A stretch of 64,000 bases of DNA. Origin: Paenibacillus sp. J23TS9 (GTDB lineage Bacteria > Bacillota > Bacilli > Paenibacillales > Paenibacillaceae). The stretch is taken from NCBI RefSeq assembly GCF_018403225.1, contig NZ_BOSG01000001.1, positions 3,038,001-3,102,000 of the forward strand. The letters run 5' to 3'. This document shows, piece by piece, positions 37,433 to 46,919 of the stretch; the first letter of the stretch is position 1; each line of letters starts with the position of its first letter. The notes under the pieces are model-generated. The model was not told the origin of the DNA. It ran no database searches and worked only from the letters and a program-made list of their open reading frames with translations. Made by a program: the position numbers and the translations under genes.

Positions 37433-37695
37433 ATAAAAAAACAAAAAGACTCCTGTCCGTCAAGGGACGAGGAGTCGTGGTACCACCCTTATTAGACATG
37501 CCCGAATTGCAGCATATCTCACTTGAAACCTTTTAACGCAAGGGTACGGGTATTCCTACCATCTGCAAGCAGACATTCAGATACCGGCTCAGGAATGAAC
37601 TTCGGCGGACAGTGTTCCTCGGATGCTTTCAGTCTATCGGCATGCCGTCCCTGTCAAGAGCTTACTCCGCTTACTCTTTCCTTCATCGCTTATGG
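37433..37695 (-). ncRNA. T-box leader of the DAHP synthase gene
   Basis: The minus strand carries the invariant T-box AAGGGTGGTACCACG (37474-37490) next to a terminator (GACTCCT.../...AGGAGTC then T5, 37446-37476) and the competing antiterminator. Upstream, a long stem I is recognisable with AGTA-like S-turn and a GAAAGC distal loop. In the 3' side of the stem-I specifier loop, TTC followed by A suggests a Phe specifier, which fits the gene; the specifier assignment is tentative. Confidence 0.9.
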
Positions 37696-37701
37696 ATTAT
37701 A
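37696..37701 (-). promoter_or_regulatory. -10 element of the T-box transcript promoter
   Basis: Perfect TATAAT on the minus strand just upstream of stem I; no good -35 at 17-18 bases. Confidence 0.45.
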
Positions 37702-37930
37702 ACGTGAACGTTTAAATTAAAAGCATTGTATTACAATCGGTAAACTGGTGGCAAGAACCTGTTGTAACGCTTTATAGCTTCATTCTAATAAAGAAAGTCA
37801 TGTCATATCAGAATATACAAGAATATTTTAACATAATTTCCGAAACATCCCGGATAGACTCAACGTCTAATTAGAAAAGCAAACATGATATCGATCATCA
37901 ACTCATTTTTCGGAAAGGCAGGTTACCCAC

Positions 37931-39097
37931 TTGAATACAAAACAGCTGATAACATATGCTTCAAGCTTCTTGCTTATATCCGCCTTATCGGCTCAAACAC
38001 TCCTTCCAGCATCGGCCAGCAGTGCGCCAGAAAAGGTCAACGTCCAACTTACGTTTAACCACGCAGGGTTAATGATATCCAGCCAGGATGCAATCATCAA
38101 GAATGGGGTCTCCTACCTCTCCAGCTCCCTACTGACAAACTATGCCAAGCTTGAGATGCGCTGGAATCAATCTGGTAATCGTATTGAATTTACGGGTTTT
38201 GATAAGCGCCTTGTTATTCGGATCGGCAGCCATACCGGCCTGCTTGACGGAAAATCCGTTGATCTTGGGTCCGCTCCCTTTCTTTATAAGGATGAGCTAT
38301 ATTTGCCTGCGAAATTTGTCGTCAAAGCTCTGCAGGGAGGAGCGGTTCACTGGGATCCCAAGACACGTACCCTTCAAGCCGACCATCTGCATCGTTATCC
38401 CGGCATGTCGGAAAATTTCGAAGGAGCTCTATATTCCTTATCCTATGATACCGGGGATCTCTTTGTCTCATCCGGCAAAGGAAATAAACAAAAAATAGCC
38501 AATCTCGGAACCGGGCTTGATATCGTCCATTTCAAATTCGAGCACACACCACAAGGATTGGTCGTTCTTCGCGTTTTTAACATATATGGCGAACCGCATC
38601 TGTATACGGATGATTTTATCTTATTGCTAAAGAATGGCTCTGTGATCCGTCAGGCAAATATCGGATTCCATAATACCTTCGGCGAACCGGCTCTCTGGGC
38701 TGACGGCAAACTTCTGCTAAATGATGGACACACCCTGCGTATCATCGAAGATGGTACTGGCAAGGTGCTTGAAACGGTCAATTTATCAAGTTTAATGGGT
38801 ACTTCAGGTGATAACTTGGTCTCTTATAATGTCGAGGCCTGGTATCCGGATATTGCTCTTATTCGTCCTACGGATACCGGTCTTTTGACGCTCGTTAATC
38901 GTTCTACAGGGAATCAAACTCTTTTATACAAGGAATTCCTCAAATGGAATGAGCAACAGCCGGATGAAGTGAATGACCCCATGTTTCCTGGAGATCATGT
39001 ATACTTTACTGGACGCAGTGGTAACAAGCTGAACTTTAATCACACCAGAGGAAATGTGACGCAAAAATTCACGCACACATTAACCACAGAAAAATAA
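37931..39097 (+). CDS. Secreted protein with copper-amine-oxidase-N (stalk) domain
   Basis: 388 residues, starts with TTG. Signal peptide at residues 1-30 (cleavage after ASA). A stalk domain at about 35-150 (DAIIKNGVSYLSSSLL; LYLPAKFVVKALQGG). The rest (about 165-388) may be a beta-propeller-like region; no clear enzyme motif. Likely cell surface; function unknown. Single gene followed by a terminator. Confidence 0.8.
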   Translation: MNTKQLITYASSFLLISALSAQTLLPASASSAPEKVNVQLTFNHAGLMISSQDAIIKNGVSYLSSSLLTNYAKLEMRWNQSGNRIEFTGFDKRLVIRIGSHTGLLDGKSVDLGSAPFLYKDELYLPAKFVVKALQGGAVHWDPKTRTLQADHLHRYPGMSENFEGALYSLSYDTGDLFVSSGKGNKQKIANLGTGLDIVHFKFEHTPQGLVVLRVFNIYGEPHLYTDDFILLLKNGSVIRQANIGFHNTFGEPALWADGKLLLNDGHTLRIIEDGTGKVLETVNLSSLMGTSGDNLVSYNVEAWYPDIALIRPTDTGLLTLVNRSTGNQTLLYKEFLKWNEQQPDEVNDPMFPGDHVYFTGRSGNKLNFNHTRGNVTQKFTHTLTTEK

Positions 39098-39118
39098 CCC
39101 ATACGAACCCCCACAGCT

Positions 39119-39163
39119 AAAAGCCGCTAAATACACTCCGGTGTGTTTAACGGCTTCATTTTT
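39119..39163 (+). terminator. Terminator between convergent genes
   Basis: AAGCCG/CGGCTT with inner TAAA.CAC/GTG.TTTA pairing and a T5 tail. Serves the stalk-domain gene and, in reverse, the MalG-type permease gene. Confidence 0.75.
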
Positions 39164-39195
39164 ATGCCTTATACATGCTGTGCGTATTTGTCCTT

Positions 39196-40068
39196 TTAGC
39201 CTTTAACGGCACCCTCTGTTAACCCTTTTTCAATAAATTTGGAGATAAACAGATAGATAAGCAAAATCGGCATGACGGTGAGTGCAACCGCTGTTGCCAT
39301 AAGTCCGAAATCCGTACCGTACTGCGAGCTGATTTCACTAAGAAGCGCCACAATAGGACGAACCGTCTCTTTATTCACAAAAATCAAAGCAGAGAACAAA
39401 TCATTATACGACCAGAGGAATACGAAGATACTTACCGATGCAAACGCCGGCCTGGATACGGGAACGAAAATTTTCGTAAACATCTGCCACCGGTTGCATC
39501 CATCCATAAATGCCGCTTCTTCCAGTTCTTTGGCGATGGTCGCCATATACCCGGCAATTACTAATGTCGCAAAGGTCAAATTACCCGCAGTTTGCGGCAA
39601 GATCAAACCCCAGTACGTATTCACCAAACTTGTCTTAATGAGAAATTCGTAAACAGGGACAACCGTAGCGAATGCGGGTACAAGCAGCGTCGCATACAGG
39701 AGCGAGAAGAAAAACCTTTTGCCTTTAAAGGTAAATCTGGACAGCACGTATGCAGCTAATCCGCCAAACAACAGGACGAATAATACCGTTCCTCCTGACA
39801 TGATCAAGCTATTGATATAACTTCTTCCTATGTTTATACGATCAAATGCTGTTGTATAGTTGATCATTACAGGGTCTACAGCTAATGAAAATGATTTGTT
39901 CATCACGTCCCGTGATACCTTAAACGAGTTGTTTACAATCCAGAATAGTGGATAGATGGTCGTTAAAGCCCACGCAGTCAATATAATATACATAAAGGTC
40001 GTTCCTAAACTAAAACGGCTCTTTGTTTTCACTTGCCGGATTGGCTCTTTGCTAATCGCTGGTTGCAT
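39196..40068 (-). CDS. Sugar ABC permease (MalG-type)
   Basis: 290 residues, six membrane segments and EAA loop (EEAAFMDGCNRWQMFTKIFVP) near residue 195. Last gene of a three-gene ABC operon, 24 bases after its partner. It forms the membrane channel with the MalF-type protein. Sugar not predictable. Confidence 0.92.
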   Translation of the reverse strand: MQPAISKEPIRQVKTKSRFSLGTTFMYIILTAWALTTIYPLFWIVNNSFKVSRDVMNKSFSLAVDPVMINYTTAFDRINIGRSYINSLIMSGGTVLFVLLFGGLAAYVLSRFTFKGKRFFFSLLYATLLVPAFATVVPVYEFLIKTSLVNTYWGLILPQTAGNLTFATLVIAGYMATIAKELEEAAFMDGCNRWQMFTKIFVPVSRPAFASVSIFVFLWSYNDLFSALIFVNKETVRPIVALLSEISSQYGTDFGLMATAVALTVMPILLIYLFISKFIEKGLTEGAVKG

Positions 40069-40092
40069 AACAATTACACCCCTAATAACAGC

Positions 40093-40962
40093 TTAATATG
40101 TGATTTCTTCGCTTTTTAACAAACGGTTGGCAAGCAAAGCCAGAACAACCCCGAAAACCACCATATAAATCGCAATCGTTGAGCCATAGCCGAAGTTTTG
40201 ATCAACCATCGCTTTTTTGTACATATACGTTCCGAGTACTTCTGTACCGTTTTGACCTCTGGTCACAACCCACACGAAATCAAATACTTTCATGGTACCG
40301 GTGATCGCAAGGGTGATGACAACTTTAATATCACTCAGAATCAGAGGAATCGTGAGCCTCGTCATTTTCTTGAACCCTGTTATTCCTTCAAGCTTGGCCG
40401 CATCATAATAATCCTCTGGGATCTTCGACATAGCCGTTACAAATAACACAAAATAAAAACCAACATAATGCCATACCGTCGGAACAGCAACCGCCTTCAA
40501 TGCATTGCTTTCACTGAGCCAAAGTACTTTCTCCAGCCCCATGCTTGTCAACAAATTATTCAGAAGTCCGAAATTGAAGTTATAAAATAGAATGAACAAT
40601 AGCGAAATCGCTGTGCCCGAGATGACCACGGGGAAGAAAAATACCGCACGGTAAAAACTCTTGAATTTACTGATGTTATCTACCATTACTGCGAGTACCA
40701 AAGCAATGCCTACCTGGAAAATGATAACGTAGAGCATAATTTCTAAAGTATGCAGTGTTGCTGCGCCAAGCAGCTTATCCGATATTAAACGGTCGTAGTT
40801 ATCCCATCCGATAAACTTTTTATCGTAGAATCCTTTTGTCCGGTAAAAGCTGAGATACAAGCTTTTGAAGAAAGGATAATATAAAAAGATCGACAAAAAT
40901 GCAGCCATAGGGAGCAAAAATATCCAGATATACTTTCGATCGCCCTTCATATTTATCACCAC
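40093..40962 (-). CDS. Sugar ABC permease (MalF-type)
   Basis: 289 residues, six membrane segments; EAA loop (YDAAKLEGITGFKKMTRLTIP) near residue 190. The codons MVINMKGDRKYIW suggest that the start could also be the second Met at residue 5. Middle gene of the operon. Confidence 0.9.
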   Translation of the reverse strand: MVINMKGDRKYIWIFLLPMAAFLSIFLYYPFFKSLYLSFYRTKGFYDKKFIGWDNYDRLISDKLLGAATLHTLEIMLYVIIFQVGIALVLAVMVDNISKFKSFYRAVFFFPVVISGTAISLLFILFYNFNFGLLNNLLTSMGLEKVLWLSESNALKAVAVPTVWHYVGFYFVLFVTAMSKIPEDYYDAAKLEGITGFKKMTRLTIPLILSDIKVVITLAITGTMKVFDFVWVVTRGQNGTEVLGTYMYKKAMVDQNFGYGSTIAIYMVVFGVVLALLANRLLKSEEITY

Positions 40963-40995
40963 TTGAGTTTTATTTTCTCTAGCAATTTAAAAGAT

Positions 40996-41027
40996 TACGC
41001 CGCCTCTAAAAGAGTGCGGCGTTTTTG
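40996..41027. promoter_or_regulatory. Intercistronic hairpin between binding-protein and permease genes
   Basis: ACGCCGC ... GCGGCGT with an inner CTCT/AGAG stem. On the operon strand it has no clean T-run, so it probably protects the upstream mRNA or attenuates permease expression rather than ending transcription fully. Confidence 0.55.
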
Positions 41028-41058
41028 TTAAAAATTCAAACTTGCTTTCATAGAACAA

Positions 41059-42402
41059 TTACTTCTTATTCGCATCCTCAATGGCCTTAGCTTCTTTAAG
41101 TGCATCAGCCGGTGATTTCTTGCCTTTCACAACTTCTGCAACCCCTGCACGCAGCGTTCCGAATGTTTCCGGGGATACCACGTTGTCAATTGGTCTGTTC
41201 AGCGATGGCGCACCTGCAACCATTGCAAAACCTTCTGTTGCCACTTGAGTTGCACCTTTGGTTTCAACGCCAGCAGCTGCAGGAATACCGCCGTTAGCAA
41301 GTGAAATCTTTTCAATTACTGCTTTTGAAGTCATATGTTTGAGCAATTCAATCGCAGCATCTTTCTTGTCTGCATTGTCAAACGTTGCTTTGGACAGGTA
41401 GAAACCGCTACCAAAGCCACCGATAAGGTCTTTACCGTTACCCGCACCGCCAGTCATTGCAGGGAAAGGCATAATCGTTGTATTGTCGATCACAGCTGGC
41501 TCTTTCCAGGCGCCGGCAGCCCATGAACCCTCGATAATCATTGCAGCTTTACCTTCGCCATAGTAGTTGGATGCCATACCCAGATCGATCGTTGCAGCGT
41601 CTTTAGGGAATGCGCCAAGGTCATACAATTCTTTCATAGCAGCATAACCTTTTTCCCAGTTGGGATCGATTCCGTCTGCCAAGCCGCTGTTGTGGCCCTG
41701 AGCACCTGCTGCGGAAAGCATGAAGTGCTCGATGACATAGTGAGATTGGTCAAATGGAGCAGCGAGTGGAATGATACCCTTTTTGGATAATGTTGATACT
41801 GCTGTTTTTAATTTATCCCAGTCTGTAGGGAGTTCCAGATTGTTGTCAGCAAAGATCTTTTTATTGACGAACAGACCTTCGTAATATCCTGTCAACGGAA
41901 TCGCATAAATATTGCCGTCTTGCATTCTTGTATTCTCAAGAGCCGTCGGTGCAAATCCCGCTTTCCATTCCGGATTAGCATCCAGAATATCGTTCATAGG
42001 AACAACCTTACCCGCATCCACAAATCCTTGAGCATCGGCTCCAACGAAGTAGAACAGCAGGTCAGGCTCATTGCCGGAGTTCATGTCTGTATTTACTTTC
42101 GTTCTGAAACCGTCATCATTTGCTGACATGGTGTCATTGTTAATCTTCACGTTAGGGTTTTTAGCCGTAAATTCATCCAGCGCAGCCTGGAAAGCTTCGC
42201 GGGCGGAGTCTGTGCCGCCGAATGTGGAGAACACGCGAAGGGATACGTCTTTTTTCGGAGCTTCTGTTTCTTTTGGTGTTTCTGTTTCTGTCTTTGGTGT
42301 TTCACTTGCTGCATTCTTGTCCTCTGTTTTACTACCGCAAGCGGCCAGGAACATGGTGAATACGACCAGCATGCTTAGAAGAAGTAAAGATGACTTTTTC
42401 AC
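41059..42402 (-). CDS. Sugar-binding lipoprotein of the MalFG-type ABC system
   Basis: 447 residues. The frame opens at 42471, but GTG at 42402 after AAGGGGG gives a clean lipoprotein signal (KKSSLLLLSMLVVF ... LAACG, Cys near residue 22). Then a Glu/Thr/Lys-rich linker and a family-1 solute-binding domain (MIIEGSWAAGAW). First gene of the operon. Confidence 0.92.
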   Translation of the reverse strand: MKKSSLLLLSMLVVFTMFLAACGSKTEDKNAASETPKTETETPKETEAPKKDVSLRVFSTFGGTDSAREAFQAALDEFTAKNPNVKINNDTMSANDDGFRTKVNTDMNSGNEPDLLFYFVGADAQGFVDAGKVVPMNDILDANPEWKAGFAPTALENTRMQDGNIYAIPLTGYYEGLFVNKKIFADNNLELPTDWDKLKTAVSTLSKKGIIPLAAPFDQSHYVIEHFMLSAAGAQGHNSGLADGIDPNWEKGYAAMKELYDLGAFPKDAATIDLGMASNYYGEGKAAMIIEGSWAAGAWKEPAVIDNTTIMPFPAMTGGAGNGKDLIGGFGSGFYLSKATFDNADKKDAAIELLKHMTSKAVIEKISLANGGIPAAAGVETKGATQVATEGFAMVAGAPSLNRPIDNVVSPETFGTLRAGVAEVVKGKKSPADALKEAKAIEDANKK

Positions 42403-42554
42403 TTGTAAATCCCCCTTAAATGGTTTTATTGTGATTTGTTTCGTCTTCTGCTGTCTGTTCTTATCATACATTAGTTGGAATTTATGTAAGGGGATACATT
42501 CCTCTAAATGACGGGGAAATATTCACAATCGAGCCTGAACGGTAGGAGAACTAT

Positions 42555-42585
42555 ATAAAAAAACACCCTCGAAATGAGGGTGTTA
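42555..42585 (-). terminator. Terminator after the barstar gene
   Basis: Minus strand AACACCCTC/GAGGGTGTT with a 5-base loop, followed by T7. Confidence 0.85.
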
Positions 42586-42618
42586 ACTAGGTTCACGTGC
42601 ATAATGAAGTGCTTTTCT

Positions 42619-42894
42619 TTATAATTCGAGCTGTAAGTGAAAGCCTTCGATTTCTTCTTCTGCATCACGAAAAAGCTGCAGTAAAAGCTGACTGTATTCA
42701 CCAAGCTTCTCTTCACTTTCCTGAAAATGCAGCCAATGAATCATAAGCGGCATTTCAACCCACCCTGTCAGACAATCCCATAAGGCGTCTAAATTGTTGC
42801 CATAAAAGTCGGGCAGCTGCAGAGCTTCCTTTAAGACGGCATGCAGTTGATCTATGTTATCCACTTTTCCACCATCGAATATGATATCGCGCAA
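42619..42894 (-). CDS. Barstar-family ribonuclease inhibitor
   Basis: 91 residues with the TTG start at 42894, close to barstar's 90. The frame opens at 42918, but TTGGAGGG lies 8 bases before the TTG and this start aligns with the barstar N-terminus. The conserved barnase-binding region is clear: FYGNNLDALWDCLTGWVE at about residues 30-47, including the Asp and Glu positions that plug the barnase active site. It lies directly after the barnase gene and should protect the producer. Confidence 0.93.
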   Translation of the reverse strand: MRDIIFDGGKVDNIDQLHAVLKEALQLPDFYGNNLDALWDCLTGWVEMPLMIHWLHFQESEEKLGEYSQLLLQLFRDAEEEIEGFHLQLEL

Positions 42895-42914
42895 TTTCTG
42901 ATCCCTCCAATGCT

Positions 42915-43334
42915 TCACTTTATTGGTTCAAACGTCTCGTAGTGGTCTTCCGTTTTGTATATTAAGCCATCATTGGAAAAAAGAATCCGGTCTTTTCCCC
43001 GATGGCCGGATGTGTAATGAATATCGGCTTCGTACCATATCCTCCCCTTTTTGTAGGGCAATTTTTTTTCGCGATTTTGGAAGACATCGCCACCGATGCT
43101 TTTTCCAGGCGCAACATCTTGCAGGTTTCCACCCTGTGGATCCCAGCCGAGCTTTTTCGCTTCGGCTTTCGTAATAAAATTATCCGGCAATTGTTGGTGG
43201 GCCTTGATGTAGCTTGCGACACCCTCAAACGTGGTTAAGCCTTCTGGTTGTGACTGTTCCTCATTTAATCCACAGCCGACCAAAAGCAATAAACTACTTA
43301 ACAATACAAACAGTACATACTTCATGACTTTCAA
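42915..43334 (-). CDS. Barnase-type ribonuclease with lipoprotein signal
   Basis: 139 residues. The last ~110 are clearly barnase-like. The six functional residues of barnase all have counterparts: Lys in NFITKAEA, Arg in GRIWYEAD, Glu in the same stretch (general base), Arg in GHRGKDR, Arg in DRIL and His in TEDHYETF. The N-terminus is a lipoprotein signal with lipobox LVGC at residues 18-21, so the RNase may stay membrane-anchored rather than being freely secreted. TTG start at 43334 with GAGG at about 10 bases; an ATG 9 bases inside is poorly placed. Confidence 0.93.
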   Translation of the reverse strand: MKVMKYVLFVLLSSLLLLVGCGLNEEQSQPEGLTTFEGVASYIKAHQQLPDNFITKAEAKKLGWDPQGGNLQDVAPGKSIGGDVFQNREKKLPYKKGRIWYEADIHYTSGHRGKDRILFSNDGLIYKTEDHYETFEPIK

Positions 43335-43383
43335 AACGTTTCATCCTCACTTCTTTATTTATGGGTCACCTGATAGGGGGACA

Positions 43384-43418
43384 ATAAATAAGCCGCCTCA
43401 TAAGGGCGGCTTATTTAC
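43384..43418 (-). terminator. Terminator after the binding-protein gene at 43512
   Basis: AATAAGCCGCC/GGCGGCTTATT around a 6-base loop; T-rich tail on both strands. Confidence 0.85.
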
Positions 43419-43511
43419 GTTATTATAACATAGTTGATTGCTCTTTCTGCCTTCTTCGCGGTGTTAACATAAAGAATGATCCATCGATTTCCCCTGAATA
43501 TATAACTATAT

Positions 43512-45203
43512 TTATTTGGAAACGGACTTAAACCATTCGTTAACTTCCTTCGTTACTTGATCGCCGCCATTCGCCTTCCAGCTTGCGACGAAATCGTCAA
43601 ATGCGCTTACCGGCAATTTGCCGTATATAATTTTGTTGAAGGTTTCAAGCTCGGACTGACGGAGCAGGTTCCACTTCGAAATCATGGTTGGTGTAGCTGC
43701 ACCTGTAAAGTAGTTCTGCTTGCGGACATCAATCTGTGACATCACCACTTTGGCTGCATACCAGTTTTCCGGTTTACGGAATTGGGCCTGCTGCTTCTCA
43801 TATGGCGTTTCCGGCTTCGCGCCGTCAGCCAGTTTAACAAGTGTATTCATATACAGATTCGGAATACGAGCCGGCCCTGTAATGAATGGAAACTTATCAA
43901 AGAAATCTTTAATCTTATCTTTGTCGCTTGTCGGTTGTCCGTCAACCTCATCCCAATCATAGCCTTTGGCAAAACCATATTCGTACGGGCTGCCCACAGC
44001 AGGATCCGCCAGGTTATCAAGCAGATAGTTGTAATACAGTATAATGGCTTCCGGATGTTTGGCATCCTTGTTGATCATGAAGCTGCTGTTCACGCCTGAG
44101 TTCTGCCATTTCGTACCGATCAGACCATCTGGACCTGCCGGAACCGGATACGCCTTATATTTCGATCCAGGTACATTTTTGAGCAGATCGGGAGCTGGCC
44201 AGTCCGGAACCCAGTTGGCGCCTGGCAGAACGCCAGCATCTCCTTTAGTCCAGAGCTCAGCCGATTTCCCTTCATCCCACAGCGCGGAATCCGGATGGAT
44301 ATAGCCCTTCTCCATCCATTCTTGGAGCTTGGCCAGTGCCTGTTTGGCGCCAGGATTTACAGATCCGTATTCAAGGTTGCCGCTGGCATCCTTGTTCCAC
44401 TGCTCTTCTACAGATCCATAGGCCCCAAACAGCCAATCCAGTCCGCCCATCCATGTATTGGTATTACTCTTCAGGGAAATTGCGAGCGGATAAACTTGTT
44501 TCGGAGTCAGTCCGTCCGGATTCTGATTTTTGAATTTATCCATAATGTTTTCGAGATCGGCAATCGTTTTTGGTGCTTCAAGCTTCAGCTTTTCCATCCA
44601 ATCTTCCCGAAGCCATAAAACCGTGTCGTCATTGTCGGTATATTCCATAATCGGAAGATTCCACTTTTTTCCGTCCTTTGTAAACGGATACCATAGTTCA
44701 GGATTCTTCTCCGCATGGTCTTGCCACACTTTGTTCGCGTACTTCTTAAATAAGTCATCGATCGGCATGAACTGGCCGGAATCAATTAATTGATTGGTCA
44801 GCACCGCATCCGTTGGGACCATAACGAAATCGGGCAGCTTTTCACCGGATGTCAGCGCGAGTTGAAGCTGCTGCTTATACTGGTCACTGCCTGCCGGATA
44901 CCATGTATCCTTGTGTTTGATGCCTAGCGTCTCAAGCATCCATCGATCATGCACGTTGTTCTCTTTCGTTTCGCCTTTCGTATAATCCCTCGGCATAATG
45001 ACCGTGCTGATTTCGATCGGCGGATCATATTTGCCGTTTTTGAAAGCTTGATCTGCTTCGGACACCGTTTCCGTTTTTGTTTCTGAAGTTTTAGTGGAAT
45101 CCGCATCGGTGGCAGTACTGCTGCTGCCTGAATTGCTGCTGCATGCTGACATAAACAGCATCATTGCAACAAGCGGCATCCATAGCTTCCTCATTTTCCC
45201 CAT
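43512..45203 (-). CDS. Extracellular sugar-binding lipoprotein (LipO type)
   Basis: 563 residues. Lipobox FMSAC at about residues 17-21, a Ser/Thr/Glu linker, and a solute-binding domain with LWLREDWMEKL near residue 205. GGGGGTAAATCAAT precedes the ATG. It follows the YesM/YesN-type kinase and regulator genes (gap 108 bases), while the likely permeases are divergent at 48863-50789. Confidence 0.92.
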   Translation of the reverse strand: MGKMRKLWMPLVAMMLFMSACSSNSGSSSTATDADSTKTSETKTETVSEADQAFKNGKYDPPIEISTVIMPRDYTKGETKENNVHDRWMLETLGIKHKDTWYPAGSDQYKQQLQLALTSGEKLPDFVMVPTDAVLTNQLIDSGQFMPIDDLFKKYANKVWQDHAEKNPELWYPFTKDGKKWNLPIMEYTDNDDTVLWLREDWMEKLKLEAPKTIADLENIMDKFKNQNPDGLTPKQVYPLAISLKSNTNTWMGGLDWLFGAYGSVEEQWNKDASGNLEYGSVNPGAKQALAKLQEWMEKGYIHPDSALWDEGKSAELWTKGDAGVLPGANWVPDWPAPDLLKNVPGSKYKAYPVPAGPDGLIGTKWQNSGVNSSFMINKDAKHPEAIILYYNYLLDNLADPAVGSPYEYGFAKGYDWDEVDGQPTSDKDKIKDFFDKFPFITGPARIPNLYMNTLVKLADGAKPETPYEKQQAQFRKPENWYAAKVVMSQIDVRKQNYFTGAATPTMISKWNLLRQSELETFNKIIYGKLPVSAFDDFVASWKANGGDQVTKEVNEWFKSVSK

Positions 45204-45311
45204 ATTGATTTACCCCCTACGTTGTAAGATTGTTACAAGAGTTACTTTACCAACGGGCCTGGGAGGTCATCTATATGAATTTGTTAGTTTCCATAGGACT
45301 CTGTCATGTTG

Positions 45312-46919
45312 TTATTTTCCTTCCCGGTATTCTTGCGGGGTAACCCCGAACTGCCGCTTGAATACCTTGATGAAATACGCCGGATCCAAATAACCGATCT
45401 CCGAGCTGATTTCGTACACTCTTTTCTCTGTCTTCTTCAGCATATCGCAGGCTGTCTCCATCCGTAGGCGGAATACATAATCACTGACTCCTTCGCCTGT
45501 TTCAATCTTATACAGCTTGGATAGATGCGTGGGATGCAAATTGACATGATCAGCCAAAGCGCGAAGCGAAACATCAAGATGTAAATATGCCTCGATATAG
45601 GCTTGAATTTTTTTGACATATAAAGATCTCATATCTTTCACTTCGTTAGATGTGCCATCTCTCAGCTTATGCAGACATCCGAGTGACCAGCTCCGCAGCT
45701 TGCTGATGGAGGCAAAAGCTTCAGAGTTCTGAAGCAGGTTAATATCCTCTCCCAGTAAACCGGCAAGCGTGTGTCCATTGCGATGGGCAAAATGGGCGAA
45801 GGAGGCTGCGATCATATACCCCGCTTCCAAACAATGCTCCCAAGAGTCATACCACTTCTCATCCAGCTCGGTGAAGATCGCATTCAGCTTCTCTTCCGCC
45901 GTATCCCAGCGTCCCGCCTCAAGCAGGTTTTTGAGTCCGGGCGGAGCATGAATAACATCAAGAGGTCCCTGAGATACCCGCTGATCCAGATCCCCAGCCC
46001 GAATGACAAATTCACGTTCTTCTCCGACAATCTGCCGGAAATAAGCCAATGCATGACTATAACGATCCGAAAGCAGATCCGGAAATTGAAAAAATTCCGT
46101 CATAACGATCGAAAGAGATCCGTCCAGAAACTGCTTCACTTTCGCTTGCAGCTGCATTGCTAATCTCTCAAGCTGGGTCTCTTTGACGGTGGAGGGATCC
46201 TCCTCTCGGAACTGAAGCAGAAACGCCAGATATCCATGTTCCTCCTTAACCCCCCAAACGTTTGCAAATTCCCCGAGTATTTCCTCCGCCATGTTAATGA
46301 TTGCGTATTCCATCAAATGCAGTCCGTTATTGCGGTACTTCCCGAATTCGTCCTCCATGCGAACAAGCAGAAGTGCGCATTCCCCGAGACGGAAAGGCAA
46401 ATGATAGTTTTCAAGCTTCCGTATCCATTCCTCACTCGTCAACGGCTCACCGCGCAGCCCGTTCAGGAGCAGTTGGCCGCGCAAAAGCGGGAAATTTTCC
46501 CGAAGTGTAAATTCAGTCCGCTCATAAGAACTGACATTTTCCCATTCAGCTTTCATCTGATCTATCGCTGTCTTGACTGCTCCCAGCAATTCATTGTCGG
46601 TCGGCGGTTTCAACAAGTAATCGACCGCATGATGCCGGAGTGCTTCCTTGGTATATTCAAAGTCGGAATGCCCGGACAGGATAATGCATTTTATTTTATT
46701 GTCTCGTTCACGAATTTTTCCAATCAGTTCAATTCCCGTCATTTCCGGCATAATGACATCAGAGATGATCAGATCAATCGGATGCGTTTCTAAAATTTGC
46801 AGCGCTTCCTGTGCGGAATATGCTTTATGAACTTGCTCGATACCAAGCGTGTGCCACGGCTTCGTTGCAGATAAGTTATCCACCCAATGTGCTTCATCAT
46901 CAACAATGATCATTTGCAT
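45312..46919 (-). CDS. Response regulator with AraC output domain (YesN type)
   Basis: 535 residues. N-terminal receiver (DDEAHW acidic pocket; phospho-acceptor Asp in IDLIISDVIMPEM near residue 55; Lys in LLKPP), long middle region, and C-terminal AraC double helix-turn-helix (VSLRALADHVNLHPTHLSKL; VYEISSEIGYLDPAYFIKVF). Its start overlaps the kinase stop by 10 bases. Probably activates the neighbouring sugar transporter genes. Confidence 0.93.
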   Translation of the reverse strand: MQMIIVDDEAHWVDNLSATKPWHTLGIEQVHKAYSAQEALQILETHPIDLIISDVIMPEMTGIELIGKIRERDNKIKCIILSGHSDFEYTKEALRHHAVDYLLKPPTDNELLGAVKTAIDQMKAEWENVSSYERTEFTLRENFPLLRGQLLLNGLRGEPLTSEEWIRKLENYHLPFRLGECALLLVRMEDEFGKYRNNGLHLMEYAIINMAEEILGEFANVWGVKEEHGYLAFLLQFREEDPSTVKETQLERLAMQLQAKVKQFLDGSLSIVMTEFFQFPDLLSDRYSHALAYFRQIVGEEREFVIRAGDLDQRVSQGPLDVIHAPPGLKNLLEAGRWDTAEEKLNAIFTELDEKWYDSWEHCLEAGYMIAASFAHFAHRNGHTLAGLLGEDINLLQNSEAFASISKLRSWSLGCLHKLRDGTSNEVKDMRSLYVKKIQAYIEAYLHLDVSLRALADHVNLHPTHLSKLYKIETGEGVSDYVFRLRMETACDMLKKTEKRVYEISSEIGYLDPAYFIKVFKRQFGVTPQEYREGK

